From positions 1-48,469 of the IMG/VR virus record IMGVR_UViG_3300025598_000056: DNA of 48,469 bases. One strand, 5' to 3'. The DNA is from a virus. Below the pieces are notes generated by a model that saw only the letters and a list, made by a program, of their open reading frames with translations, was not told the origin of the DNA and did no database searches. The position numbers were made by a program, and so were the translations under genes. Of the stretch, positions 40,389 through 47,136 are shown piece after piece; positions within the stretch are counted from its first letter, which is position 1, and the number at the start of each line of letters is the position of its first letter.

Positions 40389-40545
40389 ATTTTTTCCACC
40401 AATGTACAGGTTTACGCCTGCCATAACGAAGACGAGTCTTAAATGCATGATATTGATTAAAAAATCGCGTAAAATTTCTATGTTGTCGCCGCATGGCTGA
40501 CATGCGGGTTCTAGATCGACGAAGTTTTAATTTTCTAAATATCAT
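40387..40545 (-). CDS. Arg-rich basic protein, 52 aa
   Basis: It starts MIFRKLKLRRSRTRMSAMRR and continues QHRNFTRFFNQYHAFKTRLR to RKPVHWWKK. There are about 15 Arg and 6 Lys, with no acidic residue at all. It starts in an ATGA overlap with the gene before it, which supports translation. It ends at the upstream edge of the promoter at 40357. A nucleic-acid-binding or host-targeting role is plausible. The C-terminal WWKK and dense Arg also resemble membrane-active peptides. No family is recognised. Confidence 0.65.
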   Translation of the reverse strand: MIFRKLKLRRSRTRMSAMRRQHRNFTRFFNQYHAFKTRLRYGRRKPVHWWKK

Positions 40546-40751
40546 TTGATGCGCATGACTTTTGCTTTACGAAGCACTTGTTCGTATTGTTCTTTGGCTG
40601 CATCATCTAAATTACGCAAAGGTAAGTTTTGGAAAAACTTCCATTTGTCTTTGTATTCTTGCAGCTCTGATGGTGGAACCCAACCATACTTTGCACGCCA
40701 ACGGATTGTAATGTCAGTACCTGCAGCTGTCCAAATATATGCATTATTCAT
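40542..40751 (-). CDS. Unknown protein, 69 aa
   Basis: It starts MNNAYIWTAAGTDITIRWRA, then KYGWVPPSELQEYKDKWKFF and a charged helix. The pattern Y-G-W-V-P-P-S resembles a short phage protein family of unknown function. GGAG is well placed before the ATG, and its stop overlaps the Arg-rich gene. Confidence 0.65.
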   Translation of the reverse strand: MNNAYIWTAAGTDITIRWRAKYGWVPPSELQEYKDKWKFFQNLPLRNLDDAAKEQYEQVLRKAKVMRIK

Positions 40752-40760
40752 TGTTTTCTC

Positions 40761-41150
40761 CTATCTACACTGGTTTAACAGCTCTAATGCAATCATGTCT
40801 TCAGGGCCTGTCCATCCTTCAGGCTTAACTGCATCTTGTATATAACCGCGGCTTGTAGTTCCGGGTTCTTTCTTCATATTGGCTTCATGCACAATATTTA
40901 GAATTTTAGGTAGGTTAATCCCCATATGATGAGCACAACCCATTGTGACATAGGCCAAATCAGCAATAGCATCAGCAGCATCAACCAAGTTATTTTTTTC
41001 ATGCGCTTTCATCAATTCACTAAGTTCTTCCATTAAAAAGCGGGCATAAAAGCTAATATCAACAGGATCTAAAAGCTGAGCTTTATTAGAAACTGGGAGT
41101 TTTAATTTTGTTCTAAACTCTCGGACTTTGCCAAATATGTCTTGATTCAT
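40761..41150 (-). CDS. MazG-like nucleotide pyrophosphohydrolase
   Basis: The 129-residue helical protein has the MazG-type metal pattern: E41-E42-x-x-E45 in FLMEELSELMKAHEK, and D60/D64 in LVDAADAIADLAYVTMGCA. The C-terminus (KKEPGTTSRGYIQDAVKPEG) is usual in phage members of this all-alpha NTP-pyrophosphatase group. The enzyme would split (d)NTPs to monophosphates and pyrophosphate, either clearing unwanted nucleotides or supplying dNMPs to the neighbouring dCMP deaminase and ThyX-like route. It overlaps the gene upstream by 4 bases. Confidence 0.82.
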   Translation of the reverse strand: MNQDIFGKVREFRTKLKLPVSNKAQLLDPVDISFYARFLMEELSELMKAHEKNNLVDAADAIADLAYVTMGCAHHMGINLPKILNIVHEANMKKEPGTTSRGYIQDAVKPEGWTGPEDMIALELLNQCR

Positions 41151-41350
41151 TTCTCTTGTGCCTTTACATAGCTGTGCATATTAAACCAATGCTTGCGCAT
41201 AGACTCGGGATACATTTCAATTAACCAATCTTGAAACGCATTTGCTGGATTGATATTTAAGAGTAATCCATCTTCATCTTTGCATTGCATCAAAGTAATT
41301 AGGAGGTTCTCTAAAGATTCCTTGCTTATGTTCTTTTTATCTGACTTCAT
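41147..41350 (-). CDS. Unknown protein, 67 aa, ending KAQEK
   Basis: It starts MKSDKKNISKESLENLLITL and continues LNINPANAFQDWLIEMYPES, then HSYVKAQEK. The last five codons share an 18-base DNA stretch with the ends of the genes at 31074 and 41347. The middle looks like a helical domain. Function unknown. The repeated junction places its stop and the MazG-like start in the same ATGA. Confidence 0.6.
   Translation of the reverse strand: MKSDKKNISKESLENLLITLMQCKDEDGLLLNINPANAFQDWLIEMYPESMRKHWFNMHSYVKAQEK
41148..41165. repeat. 18-base repeat, copy C
   Basis: The sequence catttctcttgtgccttt is shared with the longer repeats at 31075 and 41348. It encodes A-Q-E-K-stop on the - strand and contains the next start codon. 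Confidence 0.75.
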
Positions 41351-41832
41351 TTCTCTTGTGCCTTTCTTAGTATTGCTCTGCCCAATTCAACAGGAAAGTT
41401 TCTCCAACCACCATCGGATTTTTTAGATTCTGTTAAAGCAAAGTCTTGCTCCACAGTTCTAAACACTTCCTCTATTTCCTCATCTGTTAGTGTCTTTGCT
41501 GGATGGGTGTAGAGTGGAACATAACCTTCTTTTGGGTTTGGAATAATACCGCTTGCCGTTACCCAATAATCATGTTCTTCTAAATACTTTCCATACGCTA
41601 CTGGTTCATTGCTAAAGACTTTTTCAAATTCAGGTATTTCTTTAAACAATAACTCTATTTCAGCTCGCTGTTTTAAGATAACATCTAAATCAGCCAATCT
41701 AGCCAACTTTAATTCTTTTAGTTCAGAATGTTGCTGGCGTAGCATGGCACAGGTTTTAACCATTAAATCTTCATTAACAAACCAAAGCCTGTCATCGTTT
41801 TCCAATACATCAGCTAGTTCATTTGCAGTCAT
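41347..41832 (-). CDS. Unknown protein with PLYTHP...AQEK module, long copy
   Basis: The 161-residue protein has a coiled-coil-like N-terminal half (AMLRQQHSELKELKLARLAD), a linker with EEHDYWVTASGIIPNPKEGY, and the C-terminal module VPLYTHPAKTLTDEEIEEVF ... LGRAILRKAQEK, shared with the protein at 31074. The module is common in phages and carries no known activity. The DNA repeat shows recent exchange between the two loci. Coupled to neighbours by ATGA overlaps. Confidence 0.65.
   Translation of the reverse strand: MTANELADVLENDDRLWFVNEDLMVKTCAMLRQQHSELKELKLARLADLDVILKQRAEIELLFKEIPEFEKVFSNEPVAYGKYLEEHDYWVTASGIIPNPKEGYVPLYTHPAKTLTDEEIEEVFRTVEQDFALTESKKSDGGWRNFPVELGRAILRKAQEK
41348..41379. 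repeat. 32-base repeat, copy B
   Basis: Identical to 31075-31106. A second similar stretch (around 41482-41520 and 31176-31212) encodes the PLYTHP part of the same module with few differences. Confidence 0.85.
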
Positions 41833-42053
41833 TTCAGCTCCTTTAATAGGTCATCCTGTATTGGCTTTGTGTTATTGGCCACATCATGCTTATGTACAAT
41901 ACTAAGTGAGATCATGAATGCATGTCTCCATGCCTCGTCCCATATTGCTTTCGGGTCTAACAAAAGTTCTTCGGCTTTTGCAGTTTTAAGTAGCCTTTCC
42001 CAATCCTCATAAGCAATTTCCCATTTTTGCTTATTGTACAGAATAATACTCAT
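41829..42053 (-). CDS. Unknown protein, 74 aa
   Basis: The helical, acidic protein begins MSIILYNKQKWEIAYEDWER, then LLLDPKAIWDEAWRHAFMIS, with a final charged helix. Trp-rich small helical proteins of this type are common in phage early regions, but I do not recognise a family. It starts in a TAATG overlap and ends in an ATGA overlap. Confidence 0.6.
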   Translation of the reverse strand: MSIILYNKQKWEIAYEDWERLLKTAKAEELLLDPKAIWDEAWRHAFMISLSIVHKHDVANNTKPIQDDLLKELK

Positions 42054-42244
42054 TATCTGTCTTTCTTTGTTTTTAATTGCTGTGCGCTAACTTTATTTGT
42101 GCAATTAGCACATTGCCAACGTTTAATATGCTTGTTTGCTGTTTGTATAACTTGTCCTGTTTCTGCAGGTTGATAAGAAATACATGATGAGCAATAACGT
42201 GTTTTTGCTGCATTTTCACGATCTTCTGTAGTGAATGAAGTCAT
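42053..42244 (-). CDS. Small zinc-finger-like protein, 63 aa
   Basis: Two CxxC pairs (RYCSSCISYQP and RWQCANCTNKV) about 30 residues apart form a probable treble-clef or ribbon zinc site. Such phage proteins often bind nucleic acids or host transcription factors. I chose ATG 42244 (MTSFTTEDREN) in an ATGA overlap with the phosphoribosyltransferase gene; a start nine codons earlier is open but less likely. Confidence 0.7.
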   Translation of the reverse strand: MTSFTTEDRENAAKTRYCSSCISYQPAETGQVIQTANKHIKRWQCANCTNKVSAQQLKTKKDR

Positions 42245-42675
42245 TCTATCTCCCAAGGAAAGACCAACCATTTATTTAATAATTGTTTTGTGCCGTAAAA
42301 CTTTAAAGGCGGTAAGTCACTATTATGATATAACACTGCAAAATCCGCAGATGGGTGACATGCTTGCAAACGGTTTATGGTTTTACCTGTATCATAAATT
42401 TCATCAACAAATAATAAATTAGGTAAACCGTCGCCTAATTGTGAATCAGGCCAAACTACATACATAGGCAACTTTAACCGATGACTAAGCATTACTGCAG
42501 GCACCAATCCACCTCTAAGGACACCAACAACTGCATCATATTGCTTACCGCTTTTACGAATTTGCGTGGTTAGTTGATCAACTAAAAATTCGATTGTAGA
42601 CCAATCAATAAAGACTTTTTCTTTCTTCATTCCGGGCTCCCAATACGTGTATTCTATAGTTGAAAAATCAACCAT
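42241..42675 (-). CDS. Phosphoribosyltransferase-like protein
   Basis: The 144-residue protein has the type I phosphoribosyltransferase signature V90-D91-E92-I-Y-D95-T96-G97-K98-T99 for binding PRPP. It also has the upstream loop VGVLRGGLVPAVMLSHRL typical of the xanthine/hypoxanthine branch. The hood region is short, so the base is uncertain. It would salvage purines, or bind nucleotides as a regulator. Start at 42675 overlaps the upstream gene by 8 bases; an internal Met at 42630 with GGGAG upstream is an alternative. Confidence 0.75.
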   Translation of the reverse strand: MVDFSTIEYTYWEPGMKKEKVFIDWSTIEFLVDQLTTQIRKSGKQYDAVVGVLRGGLVPAVMLSHRLKLPMYVVWPDSQLGDGLPNLLFVDEIYDTGKTINRLQACHPSADFAVLYHNSDLPPLKFYGTKQLLNKWLVFPWEIE

Positions 42676-42955
42676 TGTCCGACTCTAAATATTGCGTACC
42701 TTTATCAGAGACCGACAACTCTTTAATTCGTAGATTATTATTCGGGTTTTCAACCTTCACATAATCATTGTTTCGAAGCCAAGTTAGGTTCATGTAAATG
42801 TGAGCTCTAGAACCGATTCGTTCTTTTTCAGCTGCTGTAGCTAAGTCTGTGATCTTAATCGGCCCTTGTTCTCGAATTAAATCAAGAACGATTTCTGCAA
42901 CGTGTGACATTTCTGCCTGTTGACGTTTCTGATGCCATGCTAAAGGTGTTCTCAT
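42668..42955 (-). CDS. Winged-helix DNA-binding protein
   Basis: The 95-residue protein has an N-terminal basic segment and a winged helix: AEIVLDLIREQGPIKITDLA, the recognition-helix region HIYMNLTWLRNNDYVKVE, and a wing ending in LSVSDKGTQYLES. It resembles phage regulators that sense gene timing or bind promoters, but no operator can be assigned. It is coupled by ATGA to the small membrane protein gene before it. Confidence 0.65.
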   Translation of the reverse strand: MRTPLAWHQKRQQAEMSHVAEIVLDLIREQGPIKITDLATAAEKERIGSRAHIYMNLTWLRNNDYVKVENPNNNLRIKELSVSDKGTQYLESDNG

Positions 42956-43059
42956 AGGTCAAGTATCCCATAAGCAAACATGCAACCTAGTACAATTCCT
43001 GTTACAGCCAAAGCTATAACTTCTAACCATTGTGGAATGTTGTATTTATCTAAAAACAT
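42952..43059 (-). CDS. Single-span membrane micro-protein, 35 aa
   Basis: It starts MFLDKYNIPQWLEVIALAVT and ends GIVLGCMFAYGILDL, so most of the protein is one membrane helix with a short charged N-terminus. AAAGGA is well placed upstream, and its stop overlaps the winged-helix start as ATGA. It begins 21 bases after the terminator of the DUF932 gene. Function is unknown; early phage membrane peptides may alter host envelope or block superinfection. Confidence 0.6.
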   Translation of the reverse strand: MFLDKYNIPQWLEVIALAVTGIVLGCMFAYGILDL

Positions 43060-43079
43060 TCTGTTTCCTTTCATATAAA

Positions 43080-43110
43080 CAAAAAGGGGCATAGTGTTTA
43101 GCTATGCCCC
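43080..43110 (-). terminator. Rho-independent terminator of the DUF932 gene
   Basis: On the - strand GGGGCATAG (43102-43110) pairs perfectly with CTATGCCCC (43086-43094) around a seven-base loop and is followed by a run of five T. It lies seven bases after the stop codon of the DUF932 gene. Confidence 0.88.
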
Positions 43111-43116
43111 ACCATA

Positions 43117-44058
43117 TTAAGCAGCTAGCAATAAGTTATCCAATGCCTTTTGCTTAAGTGTCGCGCCATAACCAAACCATGCACTACGGATACGTGCATC
43201 ATCGGTTCTAGCATTTTCCCAATCAACTAATTGTGTAACCGCATTTAATGCACCCCATGCAGTACCATTTGCTGATTCCAGATCACTGCCAATACCACGA
43301 CCTTCAAACAAATCCAAGGCACGTAATGCTTGGCGGCTTGGTTTGTCCTCGGTACCACCTAATACATTGACAAAGATTTGTTTGGCTTTTGCGGAGTCCA
43401 ACTTAATCCGTGCTAATGTTTCGGCAGTTGTTTGAAATGCCTTAAAGCCAGCATTAATTTCACCTAATTTCTTAAGCACATCAGAAGGATCAAAGATGGA
43501 ATTATGTCTAACTTTAACTGCTTGACCTTGATTTTGTGCAATTTGCATTGTATTGTTGCATACCACACGGACCGTAGTCAATCTTGCTTGTGTTGCCAAT
43601 GAACCATCGGCTGATGAAGCTAATAACAAATACTGCATTACTTTATCGCCTGCAAGGTTAAATTCACCTTCCATTTTAGCGAGTGCCCAATAATGCGCAC
43701 CATTACGTAATACACCAGCTGTTTCAAGTTGTGCAACAGGTCCAATAATTTCTTTAAAGAAATGTAGGACCTCAATAGGTTGTACAATTTTGTAACGGTT
43801 GGACACAATACCTAGGGCTTCTGCTGTGTCTTTACGATAGATTACTGTCTTACCGTTATAAACATGGTTAATTCTATCTGCAGTAGGTTGAAATAAAATA
43901 GGTGTGGTTAACAATTGAAAATCAAGACCACTTTCTTTTGCCCAAGTATCGATAGGTGCATCAGCGGTTAATTGTTGACCAAGACCATGCCATGGTGTTT
44001 CACCGACATAGGCAATAGCATCCTTGCCGTCGATTGTTTTGGCTATCATATGTGCCAT
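43117..44058 (-). CDS. DUF932 phage/plasmid-like protein
   Basis: The 313-residue protein matches the DUF932 (phage/plasmid-like) family. The start is MAHMIAKTIDGKDAIAYVGE, TPWHGLGQQLTADAP. The core is VHFFKEIIGPVAQLE-like with ETAGVLRNGAHYWALAKMEG and TTVRVVCNNTMQIAQNQG. The end is GRGIGSDLESANGTAWGALN, AVTQLVDWENA. The family is widespread on phages and plasmids, and no activity is firmly established. Here it stands alone, with its own promoter (44127) and strong terminator (43080), which suggests high and separately controlled expression. Confidence 0.85.
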   Translation of the reverse strand: MAHMIAKTIDGKDAIAYVGETPWHGLGQQLTADAPIDTWAKESGLDFQLLTTPILFQPTADRINHVYNGKTVIYRKDTAEALGIVSNRYKIVQPIEVLHFFKEIIGPVAQLETAGVLRNGAHYWALAKMEGEFNLAGDKVMQYLLLASSADGSLATQARLTTVRVVCNNTMQIAQNQGQAVKVRHNSIFDPSDVLKKLGEINAGFKAFQTTAETLARIKLDSAKAKQIFVNVLGGTEDKPSRQALRALDLFEGRGIGSDLESANGTAWGALNAVTQLVDWENARTDDARIRSAWFGYGATLKQKALDNLLLAA

Positions 44059-44120
44059 ATAAAGCTCCTTATTAAAGTTAAGAATTACGAATTAAACTTA
44101 CAACCTGTATTACTAACTAC

Positions 44121-44148
44121 AAGTACATTATACCACATAATTGTACTT
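44121..44148. promoter_or_regulatory. Inverted repeat around the DUF932 promoter -10
   Basis: AAGTACA (44121-44127) and TGTACTT (44142-44148) are perfect seven-base inverted arms enclosing the -10 region. The spacing differs from the GTTTAC repeats elsewhere, so another regulator, or chance, is possible. Confidence 0.4.
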
Positions 44149-44155
44149 TTGAATA
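44127..44155 (-). promoter_or_regulatory. Promoter (extended -10) of the DUF932 gene
   Basis: On the - strand TGTGGTATAATGT gives a perfect extended -10 (TATAAT at 44127-44132). The -35 (TATTCA at 44150-44155) is weak, which the extended -10 can compensate. The leader that follows shares attaaagttaagaatta (44071-44087, + strand) with the leader of the gene at 47530. Confidence 0.75.
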
Positions 44156-44172
44156 TCATCATATGAAATAAA

Positions 44173-46212
44173 TTAAAAATTTGTTCTCTGAATTAATTTC
44201 TCGATTGCAAGGTTGGTTTTGTCTAATACGTCTTTATAGTTCACATTTAAGTCTCTTGCGGTTCTACCTAACAGTAGACATCTTACTGGTTGTCCATCAT
44301 GATTCTTAATCACTTTATTCTGCTGTACAAAACAAAGCTCATTAAATGAATTATTAATATTGTGACTTGTGAGTCTTGCTGACTCATAGTCAAAATAGCG
44401 AATCAATGTGGTCATCATACTCTTACTAAGTGCTGCCACACCATCAAGTTCTAAATCAACCCATTCCCAAACATCCTGTGCAAACTGTGCCCATGCCGAC
44501 TTACTGGCTTGTATTACTTCTTGCTTATGATCGGTCATTGGCGCTGGTGCTCGTGAATCAAATGTAGAAAGATCTCTTGTTGTGTAAAAATGCATCATGT
44601 GCTCAAAGCCTTGCTCTTCTTTACACCATGTTTTAACATCATGAATCATTGCATGACATGCAATAGGGTCTAATGAATGAGGAATATAAATGGCTTCCCG
44701 CCTTGCACCTTCATTTACTGTAGTCACTTTTGCATGATTGGTTGTAAATGCATAGTTAATGTAATTTGTAATTGAGAACACATCTTGGTTTTTAATCTCG
44801 ATAGGAATCGAGTCATTGGTTACGTAGTTTTTCACTGTATCTGCATGCCTTGCATTGTCAGTGCTTGGCTCATCTACAATAATCAATATGCGATTTAATA
44901 AGAATGAGTTGAACCTCTCAAATAACCGATCAGGGCCTAATGACAGTGATAGTTCTCCCATCATTTCTGCTATCCAACCTACAGTAAAGCTTTTACCAAT
45001 GCCTTGTCTCGGACTAATAAACTGAATGGTTGTATTGTTTCTTTCCCAGGGTTTTTGTAAAAACTGTGCAACCCAATTATGGAAAAACTCTTCAAACTCT
45101 GGAGCATCTTTAAAAAAGTATTTGCACCAATGTAGCCATGGATCGCATGGTCCTGCAAGTGGCTCATATTTCCAGTTTTTCGTGAAATTATAGTAGCCGT
45201 CGGGCGTAATGTTAAACCCTTGGTGTTGTGGAAACATGCCTAATCCTTTCAGATTCAGGCGCTTGCTCCAAGCGGGATAAGCATCTGCTAATTTTACGAT
45301 AGTCATTCGACCGTTTGGCCCAGGACGAAGCCACGACTGATTAGCAAGTTCCGTGCGTATTCTTTGACTGCTCATTTGCATGCCATCAGATAAGCGTACC
45401 CATTGTCCGTTAAATATTCCCCATTGTGTTCTAGCGGTGTACAAATAGTATTCCTCACTATTCTTCACCATGGTTGGATCTATACAATCATTTAAAACCT
45501 CTGATAATGTGCCACCAATTTCTAGGTGATCATCAATTGCATATTTCTGGCCTTTAATGGACTTAAACTTACCAATGCGGCATAAATGTACTTTGGCTCC
45601 AAGACCTGCAAGTGTAATTGCTAATTTAGTCTCTTCCAATGCAACCTGATCATTGGGCTCACCGTCTTCATATTTCCCGTCATAATCAAAGAGAATATAC
45701 ACATCTCGTGAGGCTAAACCTTTACTGTATAGGATCGCCATTAGGTCTTTGTGAATTGGCAGCTTGGATTTGTCGGTCCAAGATGATACACCTGCAAGGG
45801 CTAAACAGATATGCGGCAATCCTTCTTTTTGAATTGCCTTGGTGATTGCGTGAGCTTTAAACTCACCTTCTGTAATAATAAGTGGCAATCCTAAATTCGT
45901 TCGGGCTGATGCCCACATTGAGTTTTTAGAAAAATAAATGTGAGAGCCTGAATGCTGCCGTTGGCTATACTTTCTTTTTCCGCGCGGATTCAGAATGCGA
46001 ACGCGAACAAAATCTGTTTCGTTTCCATCCATATCAAAATACGGAATCTTTACTGATGCCGAAAACTCAGGAAAACCGAGAAGTGTTTGTGTATCTTGTT
46101 CGCTTAAATATTGTAGACCGAGGGCATTAATATCATCTTGATCAAAATTACGTGATTCTAGGAAGTCCTGATATAATTGTTCGGGTCTAATTGTTTGTTC
46201 ATTGAAACCCAA
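44173..46212 (-). CDS. Primase-helicase
   Basis: The 679-residue protein combines a Toprim-like primase half with a superfamily III-type helicase half. The N-terminal part has LPLIITEGEFKAHAITKA (E115) and VYILFDYDGKYEDGEP (D176, D178). The helicase has Walker A FISPRQGIGKSF (K407) and Walker B RILIIVDEPS (D447, E448), then NYINYAFTTNHAK as the sensor region. It would unwind DNA and make primers for the family A polymerase. The start is TTG: GGAG sits seven bases upstream and no in-frame ATG fits. A ten-codon leader ORF ends just before it. Confidence 0.85.
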   Translation of the reverse strand: MGFNEQTIRPEQLYQDFLESRNFDQDDINALGLQYLSEQDTQTLLGFPEFSASVKIPYFDMDGNETDFVRVRILNPRGKRKYSQRQHSGSHIYFSKNSMWASARTNLGLPLIITEGEFKAHAITKAIQKEGLPHICLALAGVSSWTDKSKLPIHKDLMAILYSKGLASRDVYILFDYDGKYEDGEPNDQVALEETKLAITLAGLGAKVHLCRIGKFKSIKGQKYAIDDHLEIGGTLSEVLNDCIDPTMVKNSEEYYLYTARTQWGIFNGQWVRLSDGMQMSSQRIRTELANQSWLRPGPNGRMTIVKLADAYPAWSKRLNLKGLGMFPQHQGFNITPDGYYNFTKNWKYEPLAGPCDPWLHWCKYFFKDAPEFEEFFHNWVAQFLQKPWERNNTTIQFISPRQGIGKSFTVGWIAEMMGELSLSLGPDRLFERFNSFLLNRILIIVDEPSTDNARHADTVKNYVTNDSIPIEIKNQDVFSITNYINYAFTTNHAKVTTVNEGARREAIYIPHSLDPIACHAMIHDVKTWCKEEQGFEHMMHFYTTRDLSTFDSRAPAPMTDHKQEVIQASKSAWAQFAQDVWEWVDLELDGVAALSKSMMTTLIRYFDYESARLTSHNINNSFNELCFVQQNKVIKNHDGQPVRCLLLGRTARDLNVNYKDVLDKTNLAIEKLIQRTNF

Positions 46213-46223
46213 GTCAATGCTCC
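46212..46223 (-). promoter_or_regulatory. Ribosome binding site deciding a TTG start
   Basis: On the - strand GGAG (46220-46223) lies seven bases before TTG at 46212. The site is inside the last codons of the ten-codon leader ORF, whose stop lies one base before the TTG, so translation of the two is probably linked. Confidence 0.6.
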
Positions 46224-46246
46224 TTCAAATTGTTAGATGACTTCAT
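46214..46246 (-). other. Ten-codon leader ORF before the primase-helicase
   Basis: It encodes MKSSNNLKEH, with GAGG eight bases before the ATG and a stop one base before the primase TTG start. It could couple ribosomes to the weak TTG start. A stem-loop (46261-46288) lies just upstream in the same leader RNA. Confidence 0.4.
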
Positions 46247-46260
46247 TGGTCTATCCTCTT

Positions 46261-46293
46261 AATCCCCGATGTTTCTGCATTGGGGATTTTTTT
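46261..46293 (+). terminator. Hairpin with T-tract, + strand orientation
   Basis: AATCCCCGATG and CATTGGGGATT form an 11-base stem with one G-T pair and a six-base loop, followed on the + strand by T (46289-46293, seven T in all with the stem end). By form it is a + strand terminator, although no + strand gene is near. It may block antisense transcription or act as a leader hairpin on the - strand RNA. Confidence 0.6.
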
Positions 46294-46327
46294 GTTCATA
46301 ATCTTTACTTAATACTATGCACTATTC

Positions 46328-46351
46328 ACCCGGCACTTTTTTGTGCCGGGT
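46328..46351. other. Perfect nine-base hairpin with T6 loop
   Basis: ACCCGGCAC (46328-46336) and GTGCCGGGT (46343-46351) flank TTTTTT. It lies 25 bases after the stop of the gene at 46377 on the - strand. It has no T-tract on either side, so it may protect or process RNA rather than terminate. Confidence 0.55.
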
Positions 46352-46376
46352 AACTATCATAACACCAATTAGCAGC

Positions 46377-46721
46377 TTAGCAGTAACTTATCGGTGTTTT
46401 GCTAAGCAATTGGTGAATTCTTAGTACTACATCACGAGATTTTCCACCAATGTGCCATGTGCGAATCTCTTCTTTGTTTTTACCTGAAGGACCACAATAG
46501 TTCTTACCGTCTTTCCAGTTATAAATGGTAGCAACTTCGCCATCGGGAAATTCTATGTACCACTCGGCATCACATTTGAAGTCATCAAAATGATCAGAAG
46601 GTTCGCCAAACATATCAACCAATGTGGTATATGGCAAATTATGTAAGTAGGCTTGCAATGATGTGCCGTTGGCTGTGATGGAATCGTCATCATTATGCGT
46701 TAAAAAGGGCTTATCGGTCAT
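46377..46721 (-). CDS. Unknown conserved phage protein, 114 aa
   Basis: The alpha/beta protein contains NLPYTTLVDMFGEPSDHFDD, then KCDAEWYIEFPDGEVATIYN, WKDGKNYCGPSGK and TWHIGGKSRDVVLRIHQLL. I recognise the pattern W.i.f.DG..a.IYnWK.Gk.Y.G and WHIGG from many phages, always without a proven function. It overlaps the upstream gene by 4 bases; the junction GAGGAGTTAGTATGA resembles that of the next gene. Confidence 0.7.
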   Translation of the reverse strand: MTDKPFLTHNDDDSITANGTSLQAYLHNLPYTTLVDMFGEPSDHFDDFKCDAEWYIEFPDGEVATIYNWKDGKNYCGPSGKNKEEIRTWHIGGKSRDVVLRIHQLLSKTPISYC

Positions 46722-46993
46722 ACTAACTCCTCATTGAGCCAAGGCTCGTGTTTATATTGATTTGAAATGGTAATACCGAAATGGTATGCCATTGCTTCTA
46801 GGGCTTCTCCAAATGATTGGTCGAGGGCATGCCTGATTGCCTTAGAACTAAATAATACACGAGCTTGTTCTTCGGTTAATCCGTTTGCCATAAAACCGTT
46901 CATAAGCGCATTCATGACCATCCAAGACGGGCGATCATAGGAGTATGCCTGCTTGAGGTCATCATCTCCTGAAAAATCGTGTTCGAAGTTCAT
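46718..46993 (-). CDS. Unknown protein, 91 aa
   Basis: The acidic N-terminus (MNFEHDFSGDDDLKQAYSYD) is followed by helices (MNALMNGFMANGLTEEQARV, LFSSKAIRHALDQSFGEALE). A GLTEEQARVLF-type segment suggests a small helical bundle. No family recognised. Coupled to both neighbours by ATGA overlaps. Confidence 0.65.
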   Translation of the reverse strand: MNFEHDFSGDDDLKQAYSYDRPSWMVMNALMNGFMANGLTEEQARVLFSSKAIRHALDQSFGEALEAMAYHFGITISNQYKHEPWLNEELV

Positions 46994-47136
46994 ACTAACT
47001 CCCTGGCTATAATGGTCCAGTTATGAAGTTGATACTTAATTGCATCATTCTGGGCATCGAGTTTACGATAGTAGACCGCAATCGGGTCTACCTCTTCCAT
47101 TAAAACGTATACTAGCTTAGTAGTGTCATTCTTCAT
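46990..47136 (-). CDS. Small unknown protein, 48 aa
   Basis: It starts MKNDTTKLVYVLMEEVDPIA and ends VYYRKLDAQNDAIKYQLH, NWTIIARELV. The strand-helix-strand form (V.VL.EEVDPIAVYY....A..DAI) resembles small phage proteins that bind partner proteins. It overlaps the gene before by 11 bases without its own clear ribosome binding site, and the next gene by ATGA. Confidence 0.65.
   Translation of the reverse strand: MKNDTTKLVYVLMEEVDPIAVYYRKLDAQNDAIKYQLHNWTIIARELV

Noticed and set aside
43096-43104. GTTTAGCTA in the DUF932 terminator loop, matching nine bases of the classic KorA operator
   Set aside because: The match is incomplete, falls in a terminator loop away from any promoter, and is not the half-site spacing found at 32464; chance is likely.
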